From: Zantedeschia hybrid cultivar
Taxonomy: Eukaryota > Streptophyta > Magnoliopsida > Alismatales > Araceae
DNA length: 64,000 nucleotides
Reading direction: 5' to 3'
Assembly (NCBI GenBank): GCA_030544215.1
Contig: JARZZO010000014.1
Coordinates: 14,852,234 to 14,916,233 of the forward strand
Of this stretch, positions 43,158 to 55,100 are shown piece after piece (within the stretch, counting starts at the first letter, position 1; every line of letters begins with the position of its first letter). The position numbers and the translations under genes are program-made. A model generated the notes under the pieces. That model worked only from the letters and a program-made list of their open reading frames with translations. It was not told the DNA's origin and did no database searches.

Positions 43158-44475
43158 TGTAGACACGCTAATTTTGACATCATTTCGAGTAAATTTCATA
43201 TCATATAATAATGCTTCGAAATGGTCTGATAATTAATCATTAATTAATTTTTATTAATCTTTTTAAGTGTCGGGTTTAACAGATGTGTTTAAGTTAATCA
43301 ATTGAATTGGTTTTAATTCAATTTTGAGTTAAAATATGAAGAATTCTAAAAGACGTCGACCCAAGTGGACGCCATTTAGACTTTATTCTTATTTTAACGA
43401 TTAAATTTGAATTTTAATTAATTAATTAATTAACTAAACGGCGTCTGCTAAGGTCGACGCGTTTTAAGTTTCCTAAGTGGTTTTAACTTCCCCTCCGGAT
43501 GTTTATCCTTATCTTAATTAGTCTAAAAGACGTCTATACAGATGGACGCGTTTTACCTAATAAAGATAAAGATAAGTTTTTCCGGATGTTTATCCTTATC
43601 TTAATTAATCTGAAAGGCGTCAGCCATGGTGGACGCGTTTTAGATAATTACAGATAAAGATGAATTAATCAGTAATTATCTGTCGGTTAAGATAGATAAA
43701 TTCGAAGTTTTGCTATGTTAATCGCGAACGCAAGAAAATGCCTATAAATACCTAGCATGTTGAAGAGTTAAAAAAAAAGAGAGTTGAAATCCATTAAAGA
43801 GAGAGCATTATTATAGCGAGTTGAAGATCGAAGCAACAACGTCGGAACGCCGGAGCGCTGCCATTTCCAGAAGTCGGCGTCCTTTCAAGATCTTCATCCT
43901 TTCAAAGCTTCATCCGATTGGACATAAGTGTTTCATTTTTTTCATTTTCATCTTCGTTAATTTCATTCTTCATTCACTTCATGCAAACACACACCACAGC
44001 ATAATTTTTCAAAACCTACTTGATTTAAGGGGTTTCAAAGCCACTCAACAAGTAAGTTTGATGTTCAATCATACGTCCAAAATCATGATTAGTTCAGATA
44101 CTGCTTCTACTTAAATTCTCATCATCATTGTTTCTTCGTTTTCTCTCTGTTTCTACTGCACTCAACAACAACGAGAGATTCAAAAGGGGAAATCAAGCAC
44201 AAAGTCAGAAAGACTTCTGGACGATCCTCAACCTCAAATTCAACAGCAAGAACAAAAAGCAAAGAAAGGGCTCTCTTTCTTCAGCCGGCTGAGGAAGGGG
44301 AACCAAGGACTCAATCTTCCGCGTTTGAACAGGTAAGCGATCATATCTCTTTTGAAACTTTTTAGTTAAAAGTTTCTGGCGATCACTGCACTTAGTTGCT
44401 ATTTTTAATAGGTTAGTTTACACTAAACAACATAGATTTTTCATGTTAATCACACGGTCATTCTAAACACCTACA
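43158..44475 (+). repeat. 5' LTR of E1 (1318 bp)
   Basis: Starts TGTAGACACGCTAATTTTGA and ends CACCTACA. TATA box TATAAATA at 43743-43750. U3 holds four hairpin modules at about 43345, 43435, 43521 and 43610. AG|GTAAGC at 44331-44338 is a good splice-donor match. Confidence 0.9.
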
Positions 44476-45515
44476 GCTTTTTTGGCGATCACGGTGGGAC
44501 TTGGTCTCGCCATCTTTTAAGTTTTTTTTGTTCTTGCTGTCATCAACCGGGCACCCACGGTGCACCACTTGTGTCTTTCGACACGTCCTCACCAATTGGT
44601 GAGTGTTTTAGTTTAATTAATTTCCCTCGTGCACCACGTGCACACCCCAGTGGCAAGATCTTGCCCTCCCCTTGATTAATTCAAAAAGCTGTTTTTGTGA
44701 TAAAAATGATGTGTGATTGATTGTTTTTCTAGTTGTTTAGTCAGTAAATCATCCTGTTTAAAATCTGGAACTAAAATTTTTTGCATGAGTCGATTGTTTA
44801 CTGCTTTTTATCTTGTTTGAGGAGGATTCAACCCAGAAAATCCTCCTGGAAAACTGTTTCTGCGAACTGAAAAGCATCCAGGATAGCTGACGCGTTTCAA
44901 AACCGCGTCAACACCCCTAGACGCCTTTCAGCCTTCACAATTTCTCTGCTGTCTGCATCTGCTTCTGCGAAAAATTAAGTTCTGTTTTGAATAGCGTCGA
45001 CGACCATCGACGCGATTCAGACAGTTTCTTATTTTTTTTTTAGTTTCCAGATTTCTGTGATTTGATGTGCTAGCTACTCATTTATTATTAAGCATTATGG
45101 GCCATCCAGGCCGTAGGACATACGCATTGAGGCGAATACCCTCCTTTTCTTAGGAACACATTACTTGACGTCAGCAACTCTCTCTGATTGGGTTGGTCCC
45201 TTGATCAGACTAGAGAAGTTGACGTTGAGACCTCCATAAGTCCCCAAAATCAAGGTATTCCTCCTTGATCATCGGGCTGGTTGTACCAATTGAAGTCCTG
45301 GTTAGATTCTGAAAGCGTTGTGAGAGAAAGCCTTAGAGAATAACGGTGGAAATTGAACTGAAACTAGGATCCTTTCCTTGAGAGAATTTAAGGTTTAATT
45401 GAATCCAAATAACTCAAAAAAGGAATCTTAAAATCACGTTAAGCATCCACTTGTTTGATTAATCTCTGTGCAACTTGTTTGTCAAATCTTTGAAAAAAAA
45501 AAAGAGTCTAACATT
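44476..45515 (+). other. Leader of E1 between LTR and gag
   Basis: TGGCGATCACGGTGGGAC at about 44483-44500 is the likely primer-binding site. Three more GCGTC hairpin modules lie at 44877-45020. Two hairpins follow (45166-45226 and 45249-45269). The leader is over 1 kb long with several upstream ATGs. Confidence 0.6.
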
Positions 45516-48500
45516 ATGTTGCTACGATCAGGTAGGGACTTGAGTGTGGCTCTAGACGCCATGGTTAATTACGAGGGAGATGCTAATGCCCCTCGGGATT
45601 CTGAATACAACTATGAGAGTGGGAGAGATGCTGATGCCTCCCGTAGTTCTATCCCCATTCCATATCGTCTAGATGGGAATGTTCGGACACCTCTTTTGCA
45701 TCCACGTGATCAATATCCTGATCCTCCCCCGCATGAGTATGCGATCCCTAATCCTGATCTTGAGGGGGACATGAATCAGAATGATCCCTCATCCTCTGAT
45801 CCTACGGATCTCATCAATGCTCTGGAAGTTCTTGCCTCCCGTCTGGACCCTCAGCAGTTTGAGGCGATCCAATCTATTTTGAAGGGGAAGGCACCCATGC
45901 AGCCTGCCGAGCCGAACCCTGTGGCTCCCCCTGCTGTTCCTCCGCAACCTTCTTTTCCTCCTCCTTATATCCATCAGGCCGTGGAGGGCCTTCATATTAC
46001 TTCTCGGCCAGCTGGGCCGCAGCTTTCATCATCTAGGCAACCGGCTAGACCGCAAACGCCTGCTTATCAAAATGCCCTCGGGCATGGCGGAAGCTCTGCC
46101 GGACCTCCCCTCTATTGTCCACCCTGCCCAACATACTCTAGGCAGCAGGCCTACCAAGTACCTCCTCCTCCTCCTCCTCCCCAGGCAGATCTGACCACAC
46201 AAACGCTGCTGGCCAAAATGGAGCGTATGGATGAGCAATTTAATAACCTCCAGAAAATGATGGGGGTCAAAGCTGTGCCAGAGATCAGTCTACCGAGCCT
46301 GCCAGTATTCCATCTGCCACCCTCTGAAATGCCAGTGTACCGAAAGTACAACGGTACTGGTAACCCCTTCACACATCTGAAGGAGTTCATGTATGAATCC
46401 TCTTTCTGGCAGAATGATAAGAGGTCGTTGGCCTTCTTGTTCAGGAGATCTCTAGAGGGACCAGCCCTCGAGTGGTTCTTTTCCCTGGAACCCTCAGAAG
46501 TAGAGGATTACGGTATCGTTTCACGCAAATTTATTCAACGATACCAGGACAGAGTTGCACCCTCCTTGTCTATCATGGACCTCATTGCAGAAAAGATGAA
46601 ACCTGATGAGGAGTTTGTCAGTTTTGCTGACAGGTGGCGAGGTCTGGCTGAAAAGGTGAAGGATCACTTGTCCGAGTCCGAACAAGTAAAGATGTTAATT
46701 TCCAATGCCACGCCCCAGTTCAAACTCGTCCTCTCCTTGAACAATTTGACCAACATGGCAGAGCTCTATGAAAGAGCACGGTACTGCCAGAATGCTTTCA
46801 AGGACGCTACATTCTCTAGCGTCTTTGATCCTCATAGACCTAGCAGGCCTCCGCCTCGGAAGCCTGCAGTGCCGAACTCTTCCAGCACAGGTCCGACTAC
46901 TGAGGGCACGCTCTCTCATGAGCAAGTGAGTACCATGAACAATAACTCGCCCCAGTTCGTGAGGAGTCAGCAGCAGTACCAGAGGCCACAGCAGCAAGGG
47001 TACAGACAGCAGCAGAACCCCCAGTACCAACAACAGTATCAACGGCCCCAGCAGCCGAATCAGAATCAGAACCAGTAACAGCTACAGCAACAGCCGCAAC
47101 GGCAACAGCAGTACCAGCAACCCCAGCAGCAGCAGTACCAGCAACCCCAGCAGCCACAGTACCAGCCGCGCGCACCGCCGGCGTACCACAATGTCCCTCC
47201 TCCTGGTGACTACAACCAGCAGAGGAGACCCCCAGGTCCGAAAAGGGCAGAATATCCGGCACTCCCAGAATCCTTGGCCGATATCTTCAGTGCTCTAATG
47301 GCAGCTAATGCCTTAGTTTTGCCAAGGGAAAAGGCCGTCTGGCCTCAAAATGCCGATACGTCCAGGTATTGCTACTTCCATAGGCAACCTGGGCACACCA
47401 TCGACACCTGCTTCCAGTTCAGAGATTATATTCATGATCTCAACGAGCAGGGCGGCATAGACTGGGAGGAAATGAAGAAATATATATCAGCCCTGAAGGT
47501 GAGAAGACCGCAACAGCAGCAACAGCAAGTAAGACCACCAGCACAAGCAGCACCACCACCCAATATGGGCATAGTGCAGAATCCGCTCCCGGAGCACCAG
47601 AACCAGAATCAGGTTGCTCCCATTCTAACGAACAGCCAGTCTAAGGCTGGTCGTGGGCAACAATGGAGGATAGAGGACTCTTCCTATCTCTATTCAACGG
47701 GTCACATTCAGAATACCGCAGAACAACCACCACGCCGCACCATCCGCATACCTAGGCCACAACCCGTTACCATTACCCCTTTACCGACACCCACATATCA
47801 CTCGCCCGCGCCCAATAACCCACTACCCTCTTTCCTTAAGCCTATTACGCCCCGCACCACTATGCCCCCACCATATAACCCACCACAAGCCAACTACGCA
47901 CCCCTTTTACCATCTAGGCCATTACTCCGCGTACCATTTCCTACTTCACCCTCTACCACCACCACTTACTCAGACACCATCCAACCATCCAGACCGCTAT
48001 TACGCGTCCCATTCCCCACTTCACCGACCGCGTACCCATCTACCATCCAACCCTCTAGGCCTTTAATCCGCACTGCGCCATCACCACCTAACCCAACGCC
48101 ACCACCTACGTATCAACCCTCCGCACCGCTTACGCCACCCGACTCTGCGGTACTCAAGGTGTCACCCGGATCCTCCACGGTCGAGGAACATGCGCTCCGG
48201 AGTGGAAGGATTTTCAACAAGGTCTTTCCTCAGTCCACAGTCAGAGACGGCCCATCACAGCCGACTGAGGAAGCCCATAATGAAGAGAGTGCGCCAGGCA
48301 CTCAATATGACTTGTTGAAACATCTGGACAGAACACCGGCACGGATCACTGTACTCGAATTGATTAAAAAGTCCAAGATTCACCAAGAAGCCTTAATGGA
48401 ATACCTACAGAAGGTGATGGTCAACGAAGACGTGCCGGTAGAGAAAATTGCAGCACTACTAGTTCCACAGGGGGATCAGCCCTCAATTACATTCCACACA

Positions 48501-49777
48501 TCGGAACTAGCACCGCCAGCCGCCAGAAGCATGGCTCTGAGCATCACGGTCAATATCTGCAAAAAGGCCGTGGATGCATGCCTGGTTGATACAGGGGCTT
48601 CAATTAATGTTTTACCTCCGAAGACCCTGGAACTGTGCGGTGTGCCCAAGGAGAAATGGCTGCCTAGCCCCATCTCAGTTACGGCATATGACAATTCTAC
48701 CCGTTCCCCTCTGGGAATGGTTTATTTAAAAGTGGAGTTAGGTCCAGTAAGTCATGCAGAGGTCGAATTTCATATTCTAGAAATCGACCCTTCCATAAAT
48801 GCCATTCTGGGACGTCCTTATATTAAAACTCTTGAGGCGATTCCTTCTACGAATCACCAATGCCTCAAATTCCCTTACAAAGGACGAATTATTAAAGTGA
48901 CGAGTATGCCAATCCTTGCTGCTGCTCATACCTTAAATATTAAATCTGCTGTTTTACCTGGCCGACAACCTTTTCTGTCGGTATTACAGGTCTACCGCCC
49001 AGTAGCTGATCCTTTGAAAGCCGCTACCATTTCTCCATACCCATTAAATGCTATCAAAAGAGGGAAGTGCATGAGTACCCCAGGATGGAGAATCATGATG
49101 AAAAATGGCTATCAGCCTGGGAAAGGTCTGGGCACACAGTTGCAAGGCAGGACCACTCCTGTCAAAGATCATCGGGCAGTACCCGGAAACGGTCTGGGCT
49201 ATAGGCCGAGGAAACTGAAGCAAGACAGGGTTCAGCAAGAAGATGGTCAAGAAATCTTGGAAACAATGTCCACACCACTTAAAGAAGGCCGAGATCCCTT
49301 AACATGGACCCTATATACACACTTTGTGAAAGGGCCCATACTTAGTCACGACAACACGGTGGTCATTACTTCATGTTTTGACTTCCATGACATATATGGG
49401 AGGGACTTGGCCAGACATTGCTCTGAACTACTTACGTACCAATCCTTGGAGGCTTTGCGGCCTATGAAAATGAGAAAATTCCATGACCCCGAATGCGAAT
49501 GGTACAGATGGTTCGACCTGAGGGACCTATACATAGCACTGAACAGATTATTCCTGGATCCTGCAGAACCCAAGTGGCCACCGCAGATCGACGAGCTAAT
49601 TGAGAGCCCTGGCGCAATCTTTGATAAGCGGATACTGCTGTCCGAACAAACTGATGAAGGGGAGCCAGATGACCCCTATGAAGCCGGTTATACAACAGAT
49701 CTGCTCTGGAGGGGGACATATCCTTCACATGTCCTAATGCTCCATACTCTATTTCGCACACTGCTCTTGACCCCGAC
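45516..49777 (+). pseudogene. gag-pro: E1 gag-protease frame, broken by a stop codon and by the E2 insertion
   Basis: Starts MLLRSGRDLSVA at 45516. The Gag core, a Gln-rich segment, a zinc-knuckle variant, the protease (DTGAS) and a G-patch motif are all present as in E2. An in-frame TAA at 47076-47078 sits in the Gln-rich segment where E2 has CAA, so a single C-to-T change ended the protein at 520 residues. The frame then continues in phase to 49777, where the E2 LTR begins after TLFRTLLLTP. RT and integrase are absent from the visible part. Confidence 0.9.
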
Positions 49778-51085
49778 TGTAGACACGCTAATTTTGACGT
49801 CATTTCGAATAAATTTCATATCATATAATAATGCCTCGAAATGGTCTGATAATTAATTATTAATTAATTTTTATTAATCTTTTTAAGTGTCGGGTTTAAC
49901 AGACATGTTTAAGTTAATCAATTGAATTGGTTTTAGTTCAAATTTGAGTTAAAATATGAAGAATTTTAAAAGACGTCGACCCAAGTGGACGCCATTTAGA
50001 GTTTATTCCTGTTTTAACGTTTAAATTTGAATTTTAATTAATTGATTAATTAACTAAAAGGCGTCTGTGAAGGTCGACGCGTTTTAGGTTTCCTAGGCTG
50101 TTTCTACTTCTCTTCCGGATGTTTATCCTTATCTTAATTAGTCTAAAAGACGTCTATATTGGTGGACGCGTTTTATCTAATAAAGATAAAGATAAGTTTT
50201 CCCGGATATTTATCCTTATCTTAATTAATCTGAAAGGCGTCAGCCAAGGTGGACGCGTTTTAGATAATTACAGATAAAGACGAATTAATCAGTATTTATC
50301 TGTCGGTTAAGATGGATAAATTCGGAATTTTTCTATGTTAATCTCGAACGCAAGAAATGCCTATAAATACCCTGCATGTTGAAGAGAAAAAAAGAGAAGA
50401 AAAGATAATTGAGTTGAGTTGAGCCATAGCGTTATAGCGAGTTGAAGATTGAAACAACGTCGTAACGCCGGAGCGCTGCCATTCCCAGAAGTCGGCGTCC
50501 CTTTCAAGATCTTCATCCTTTCAGAGCTTCAACCGACTGGGCATAAGTTTTTCATTACTGCATTACTGCATTCATTTCATTAGTTTTATTCTTCATTCAC
50601 TTCATGCAAACACACACCACAGCATAATCTTTCAAAAACCTACTTGATCTAAGGGGTTTCAAAGCCATTAAACAAGTGAGTTTGCTGTTTTAAATATGCT
50701 TAACATCATGATTAGTTCAGATATTGCTTCTACTTAAATTCTCATCATTGTTTCTTCGTTTTTCTGTTTCTGTCTCTGCTGCACTCAACAACAAGAGATC
50801 AAAAGGGGAAATCAAGCACAACTTCTGGACGATCCTCAACCTCAAATTCAATAGCAAGAACAAAGAAGCAAAGAAAATGCTCTCTTTCTTCAGCCGGCTG
50901 AGGAAGGGGAACCAAGGACTCAATCTTCCGCGTTTGAAAGGTAGGCGATCATATCTCTTTTGAAACTTTTTAGTTAAAAGTTTCTGGCGATCACTGCACT
51001 TTAGTTGCTGTTTTTAATAGGTTAGTTTACACCTAAACAATATAGATATTTCATGATAATCACACGGTCATTCTAAGCACCTACA
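49778..51085 (+). repeat. 5' LTR of E2 (1308 bp)
   Basis: TGTAG...CTACA ends. TGACGTCA, a perfect bZIP-type site, lies 17 bases in. TATA box TATAAATA at 50362-50369. Four hairpin modules start at about 49964, 50055, 50142 and 50230. Confidence 0.93.
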
Positions 51086-52118
51086 GCTTTTTTGGCGATC
51101 ACGGTGGGACTTGGTCTCGCCATCTTTTAGTTTGTTTTTGTTCTTGCTATCATCATATCGGGCACCCACGGTGCACCATTTGTGTCTCTGGACACGTCCT
51201 CACCAATTGGTGAGTGTTTTAGTTTAATTAATTTCCCTCGTGCACCACGTACACACCCCAGTGGCAAGATTTTGCCTCCCCCTTGATTAACTCAAAAAGC
51301 TGTTTTTGTGATAAAAATGATGTGTGATTGATTGTTTTTCTAGTTGTTTAGTTAGTAAATCATCCTGTTTAAAATCTGGAACTAAAAATTTTGCATGAGT
51401 CGATTGTTTACTGCTTTTTATCTTGTTTGAGGAGGATTCAACCCAGAAAATCCTCCTGGAAAATTGTTTCTGCGAACTGAAAAGCGTCCAGGATTGCTGA
51501 CGCGTTTCAAAACTGCGTCAACACCCCTAGACGCCTTTCAGGCTTCACAGTTTCTCTGCTGTCTGCATCTGCTTCTGCGAAAAATTAAGTTCTGTTTTGA
51601 ATAGCGTCGACTACCATCGACGCGATTCAGACAGTTTCTTAATTTTTTTCAGTTTCCAGATTTCTGTGTTTTGAGTGCTAGCTACCCATTACTTACTAAG
51701 CATTAGAGGCCATCCAGGCCGCAGGACATACGCATTGAGGCTAATACCCTCCTCTTCTTAGGAACACATTACTCGACGTCAGCAACTTTCTCTGATTGGG
51801 TTGGTCCCTTGATCAGACTAGAGAAGTTGACGTTGAGACCTCCATAAGTCCCCAAAATCAAGGTATTCCTCCTTGATCATTGGGCTGGTTGTACCAATTG
51901 AAGTCCTGGTTAGATTCTGAAAGCGTTGTGAGAGAAAGCCTTAGAGAATAACGGTGGAAATTGAACTGAAACTAGGATCCTTTCCCTGAGCGAAATTGTG
52001 GTTTAATCCAATTCAAATAACTCAACAAGGAATCCTAAAATCACGTTAAGCATCCACTTGTTTGATTAATCTCTGTACAACTTGTTTGATTAAATCTTTG
52101 AAAAGGGAATCTGATATC
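51086..52118 (+). other. Leader of E2 between LTR and gag
   Basis: Primer-binding-like TGGCGATCACGGTGGGAC at about 51093. GCGTC modules at 51478-51630. Hairpins at 51773-51833 and 51857-51877 match the E1 leader in position and sequence. Confidence 0.6.
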
Positions 52119-55100
52119 ATGTTGCTGCGATCAGGTAGGGACTTGAGTGTGGCTCCAGACGCCATGGTTAATTACGAGGGAGATGCTAATGCCCCTCGGG
52201 ATTCTGAATACAACTATGAGAGTGGGAGAGATGCTGATGCCTCCCGTAGTTCTATCCCCATTCCATATCGTCTAGATGGGAATGTTCGGACACCTCTTTT
52301 GCCTCCACGTGATCAATATCCTGATCCTCTTCCGCATGAATATGCGATCCCTAATCCTGATCTTGAGGGGGACATGAATCAGAATGATCCATCATCCTCT
52401 GATCCTACGGATCTCATCAATGCTCTGGGAGTTCTTGCTTCCCGACTGGACCCTCAGCAGTTCGAGGCGATCCAATCTATTTTGAAGGGGAAGGCACCCA
52501 TGCAGCCTGCCGAGCCGAACCCTGTGGCTCCCCCTGCTGCTCCTCAGCAACCTTCTTTTCCTCCTCCTTATATCCATCAGGCCGTGGAGGGCCTTCATAT
52601 TACTTCTCGGCCAGCTGGGCCGCAGCTTTCATCATCTAGGCAACCGGCTAGACCGCAAACGCCTGCTTACCAAAATGCCCTCGGGCATGGCGGAAGCTCT
52701 GCCGGACCTCCCCTCTATTGTCCACCCTGTCCAACGTACTCTAGGCAGCAGGCCTACCAAGTACCTCCTCCTCCTCCTCCTCCCCAAGCAGATCTGACCA
52801 CACAAACGCTGCTGGCCAAAATGGAGCGTATGGATGAGCAATTTAATAACCTCCAGAAAATGATGGGGGTCAAAGCTGTGCCAGAGATCAGTTTACCGAG
52901 CCTGCCAGTATTCCATCTGCCACCCTCTGAAATGCCAGTGTACCGAAAGTACAACGGTACTAGTAACCCCTTCACACATCTGAAGGAGTTCATGTATGAA
53001 TCCTCTTTCTGGCAGAACGACAAGAGGTCGTTGGCCTTCTTGTTCAGAAGATCTCTAGAGGGACCAGCCCTCGAGTGGTTCTTTTCCCTGGAACCCTCAG
53101 AAGTAGAAGATTACGGTATCGTTTCACGCAAATTTATTCAACGATACCAGGACAGAGTTGCACCCTCCTTGTCTATCACGGACCTCATTGCAGAAAAGAT
53201 GAAACCTGATGAGGAGTTTGTCAGTTTTGCTGACAGGTGGCGGGGTCTGGCTGAAAAGGTGAAGGATCACTTGTCCGAATCCGAACAAGTGAAGATGTTA
53301 ATTTCTAATGCCACCCCCCAGTTCAAGCTCGTCCTCTCCTTGAACAATTTGACTAACATGGCAGAGCTCTATGAAAGAGCACGGTACTGCCAGAATGCTT
53401 TCAAGGACGCTACATTCTCTAGCGTCTTTGATCCTCATAGACCTAGCAGGCCTCCGCCTCGGAAGCCTGCAGTGCCGAACTCTTCCAGCACAGGTCCGAC
53501 TACCGAGGGCACGCTCTCTTATGAGCAAGTGAGTACCATGAACAATAACTCGCCCCAGTTCGTAAGGAGTCAGCAGCAGTACCAGAGGCCACAGCAGCAA
53601 GGGTACAGACAGCAGCAGAACCCCCAGTACCAACAACAGTATCAACGGCCCCAGCAGCCGAATCAGAATCAGAACCAGCAACAGCAGTACCAGCAACAGC
53701 CGCAACGGCAACAGCAGTATCAGCAGCAGCAACAGCCACAGTACCAGCCGCGCGCACCGCCGGCGTACCACAATGTCCCTCCTCCTGGTGACTACAACCA
53801 GCAGAGGAGACCTCCAGGCCCGAAGAGGGCAGAATACCCTGCTCTCCCAGAATCCTTGGCCGATATCTTCAGTGCTTTAATGGCGGCTAACGCCTTAGTT
53901 TTGCCAAGGGAAAAGGCCGTCTGGCCTCAAAATGCCGATACGTCCAGGTATTGCTACTTCCACAGGCAACCTGGGCATACCATTGACACCTGCTTCCAAT
54001 TCAGAGATTACATTCATGATCTCAATGAGCAGGGCGGCATAGACTGGGAGGAAATGAAAAAATACATAACAGCCCTGAAGGCGAGGAGACCGCAACAGCA
54101 GCAGCAGCAGCAAGCAAGACCACCGGCACAAGCAACAGCACCACCCAACATGGGCATAGTGCAGAATCCACTCCCGGAGCACCAGAACCAGAACCAGGTT
54201 GCTCCCATTCTAACGAACAGCCAGTCTGAGGCTGGTCGTGGGCAACAATGGAGGATAGAGGACTCTTCCTCTCTCTATTCAACGGGTCACATTCAAAGTA
54301 CCGCAGAGCGACTACCACGCCGCACCATCCACATACCCAGACCACAACCCGTTACCATTACCCCTCTACCCACACCCACATATCACTCGCCCTCACCCAA
54401 TAACCCACTACCACTACCCACCTTCCTTAGACCCATTGCGCCCCGCACTCCTACGCCTCCATCATATACCCCTCCGCAAACCAATAACGCGCCCCTTTTA
54501 CCATCTAGGCCATTATTACGCATACCATTTCCTACTTCACCCATTACCACTACCACCTACCCAGATATGCCCTTACCATCTAAACCGCTATTACGCGTAC
54601 CATTCCCCACTTCGCCAACCACTTACCCATCTACCATTCAACCCTCTAGGCCTTTAATCCGCACCGCGCCATCACCACCTAACCCAACGCCACCACCTAC
54701 GCATCAACCCTCCGCACCGCTTACGCCACCCGACTCTGCGGTACTCAAGGTGTCACCCGGATCCTCTACGGTCGAGGAACATGCGCTCCGGAGTGGAAGG
54801 ATTTTCAACAAGGTCTTTCCTCAGTCCACAGTCCGAGACGGCCCATCACAGCCGACTGAGGAAGCCCATAATGAAGAGAGTGCACCAGGCACTCAATATG
54901 ACTTGTTGAAACATCTGGACAGAACACCGGCACGGATCACTGTACTTGAATTAATTAAAAGGTCCAAGATTCACCAAGAAGCTTTAATGGAATACCTACA
55001 GAAGGTGATGGTCAACGAAGACGTGCCGGTAGAGAAAATTGCAGCACTACTAGTTCCTCAGGGGGATCAGCCCTCAATTACATTTCACACATCGGAACTA

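Larger units (their letters stand above)
43158..49777 (+). mobile_element. Element E1: Tat-type Ty3/gypsy element, left part, interrupted by E2
   Basis: 5' LTR 43158-44475 (TGTAG...CTACA), primer-binding-like site at about 44483, leader, and a gag-protease frame to 49777. There the sequence jumps straight into the LTR of E2. E2 itself shows that the uninterrupted sequence continues into more coding DNA. The rest of E1 should lie beyond the window. E1 is visibly more diverged than the two E2 LTRs are from each other. Confidence 0.9.

Noticed and set aside
50724..50963. 79-residue frame in the E2 LTR, repeated at 63718-63957
   Set aside because: Identical because the LTRs are nearly identical; the E1 LTR disrupts it with indels.
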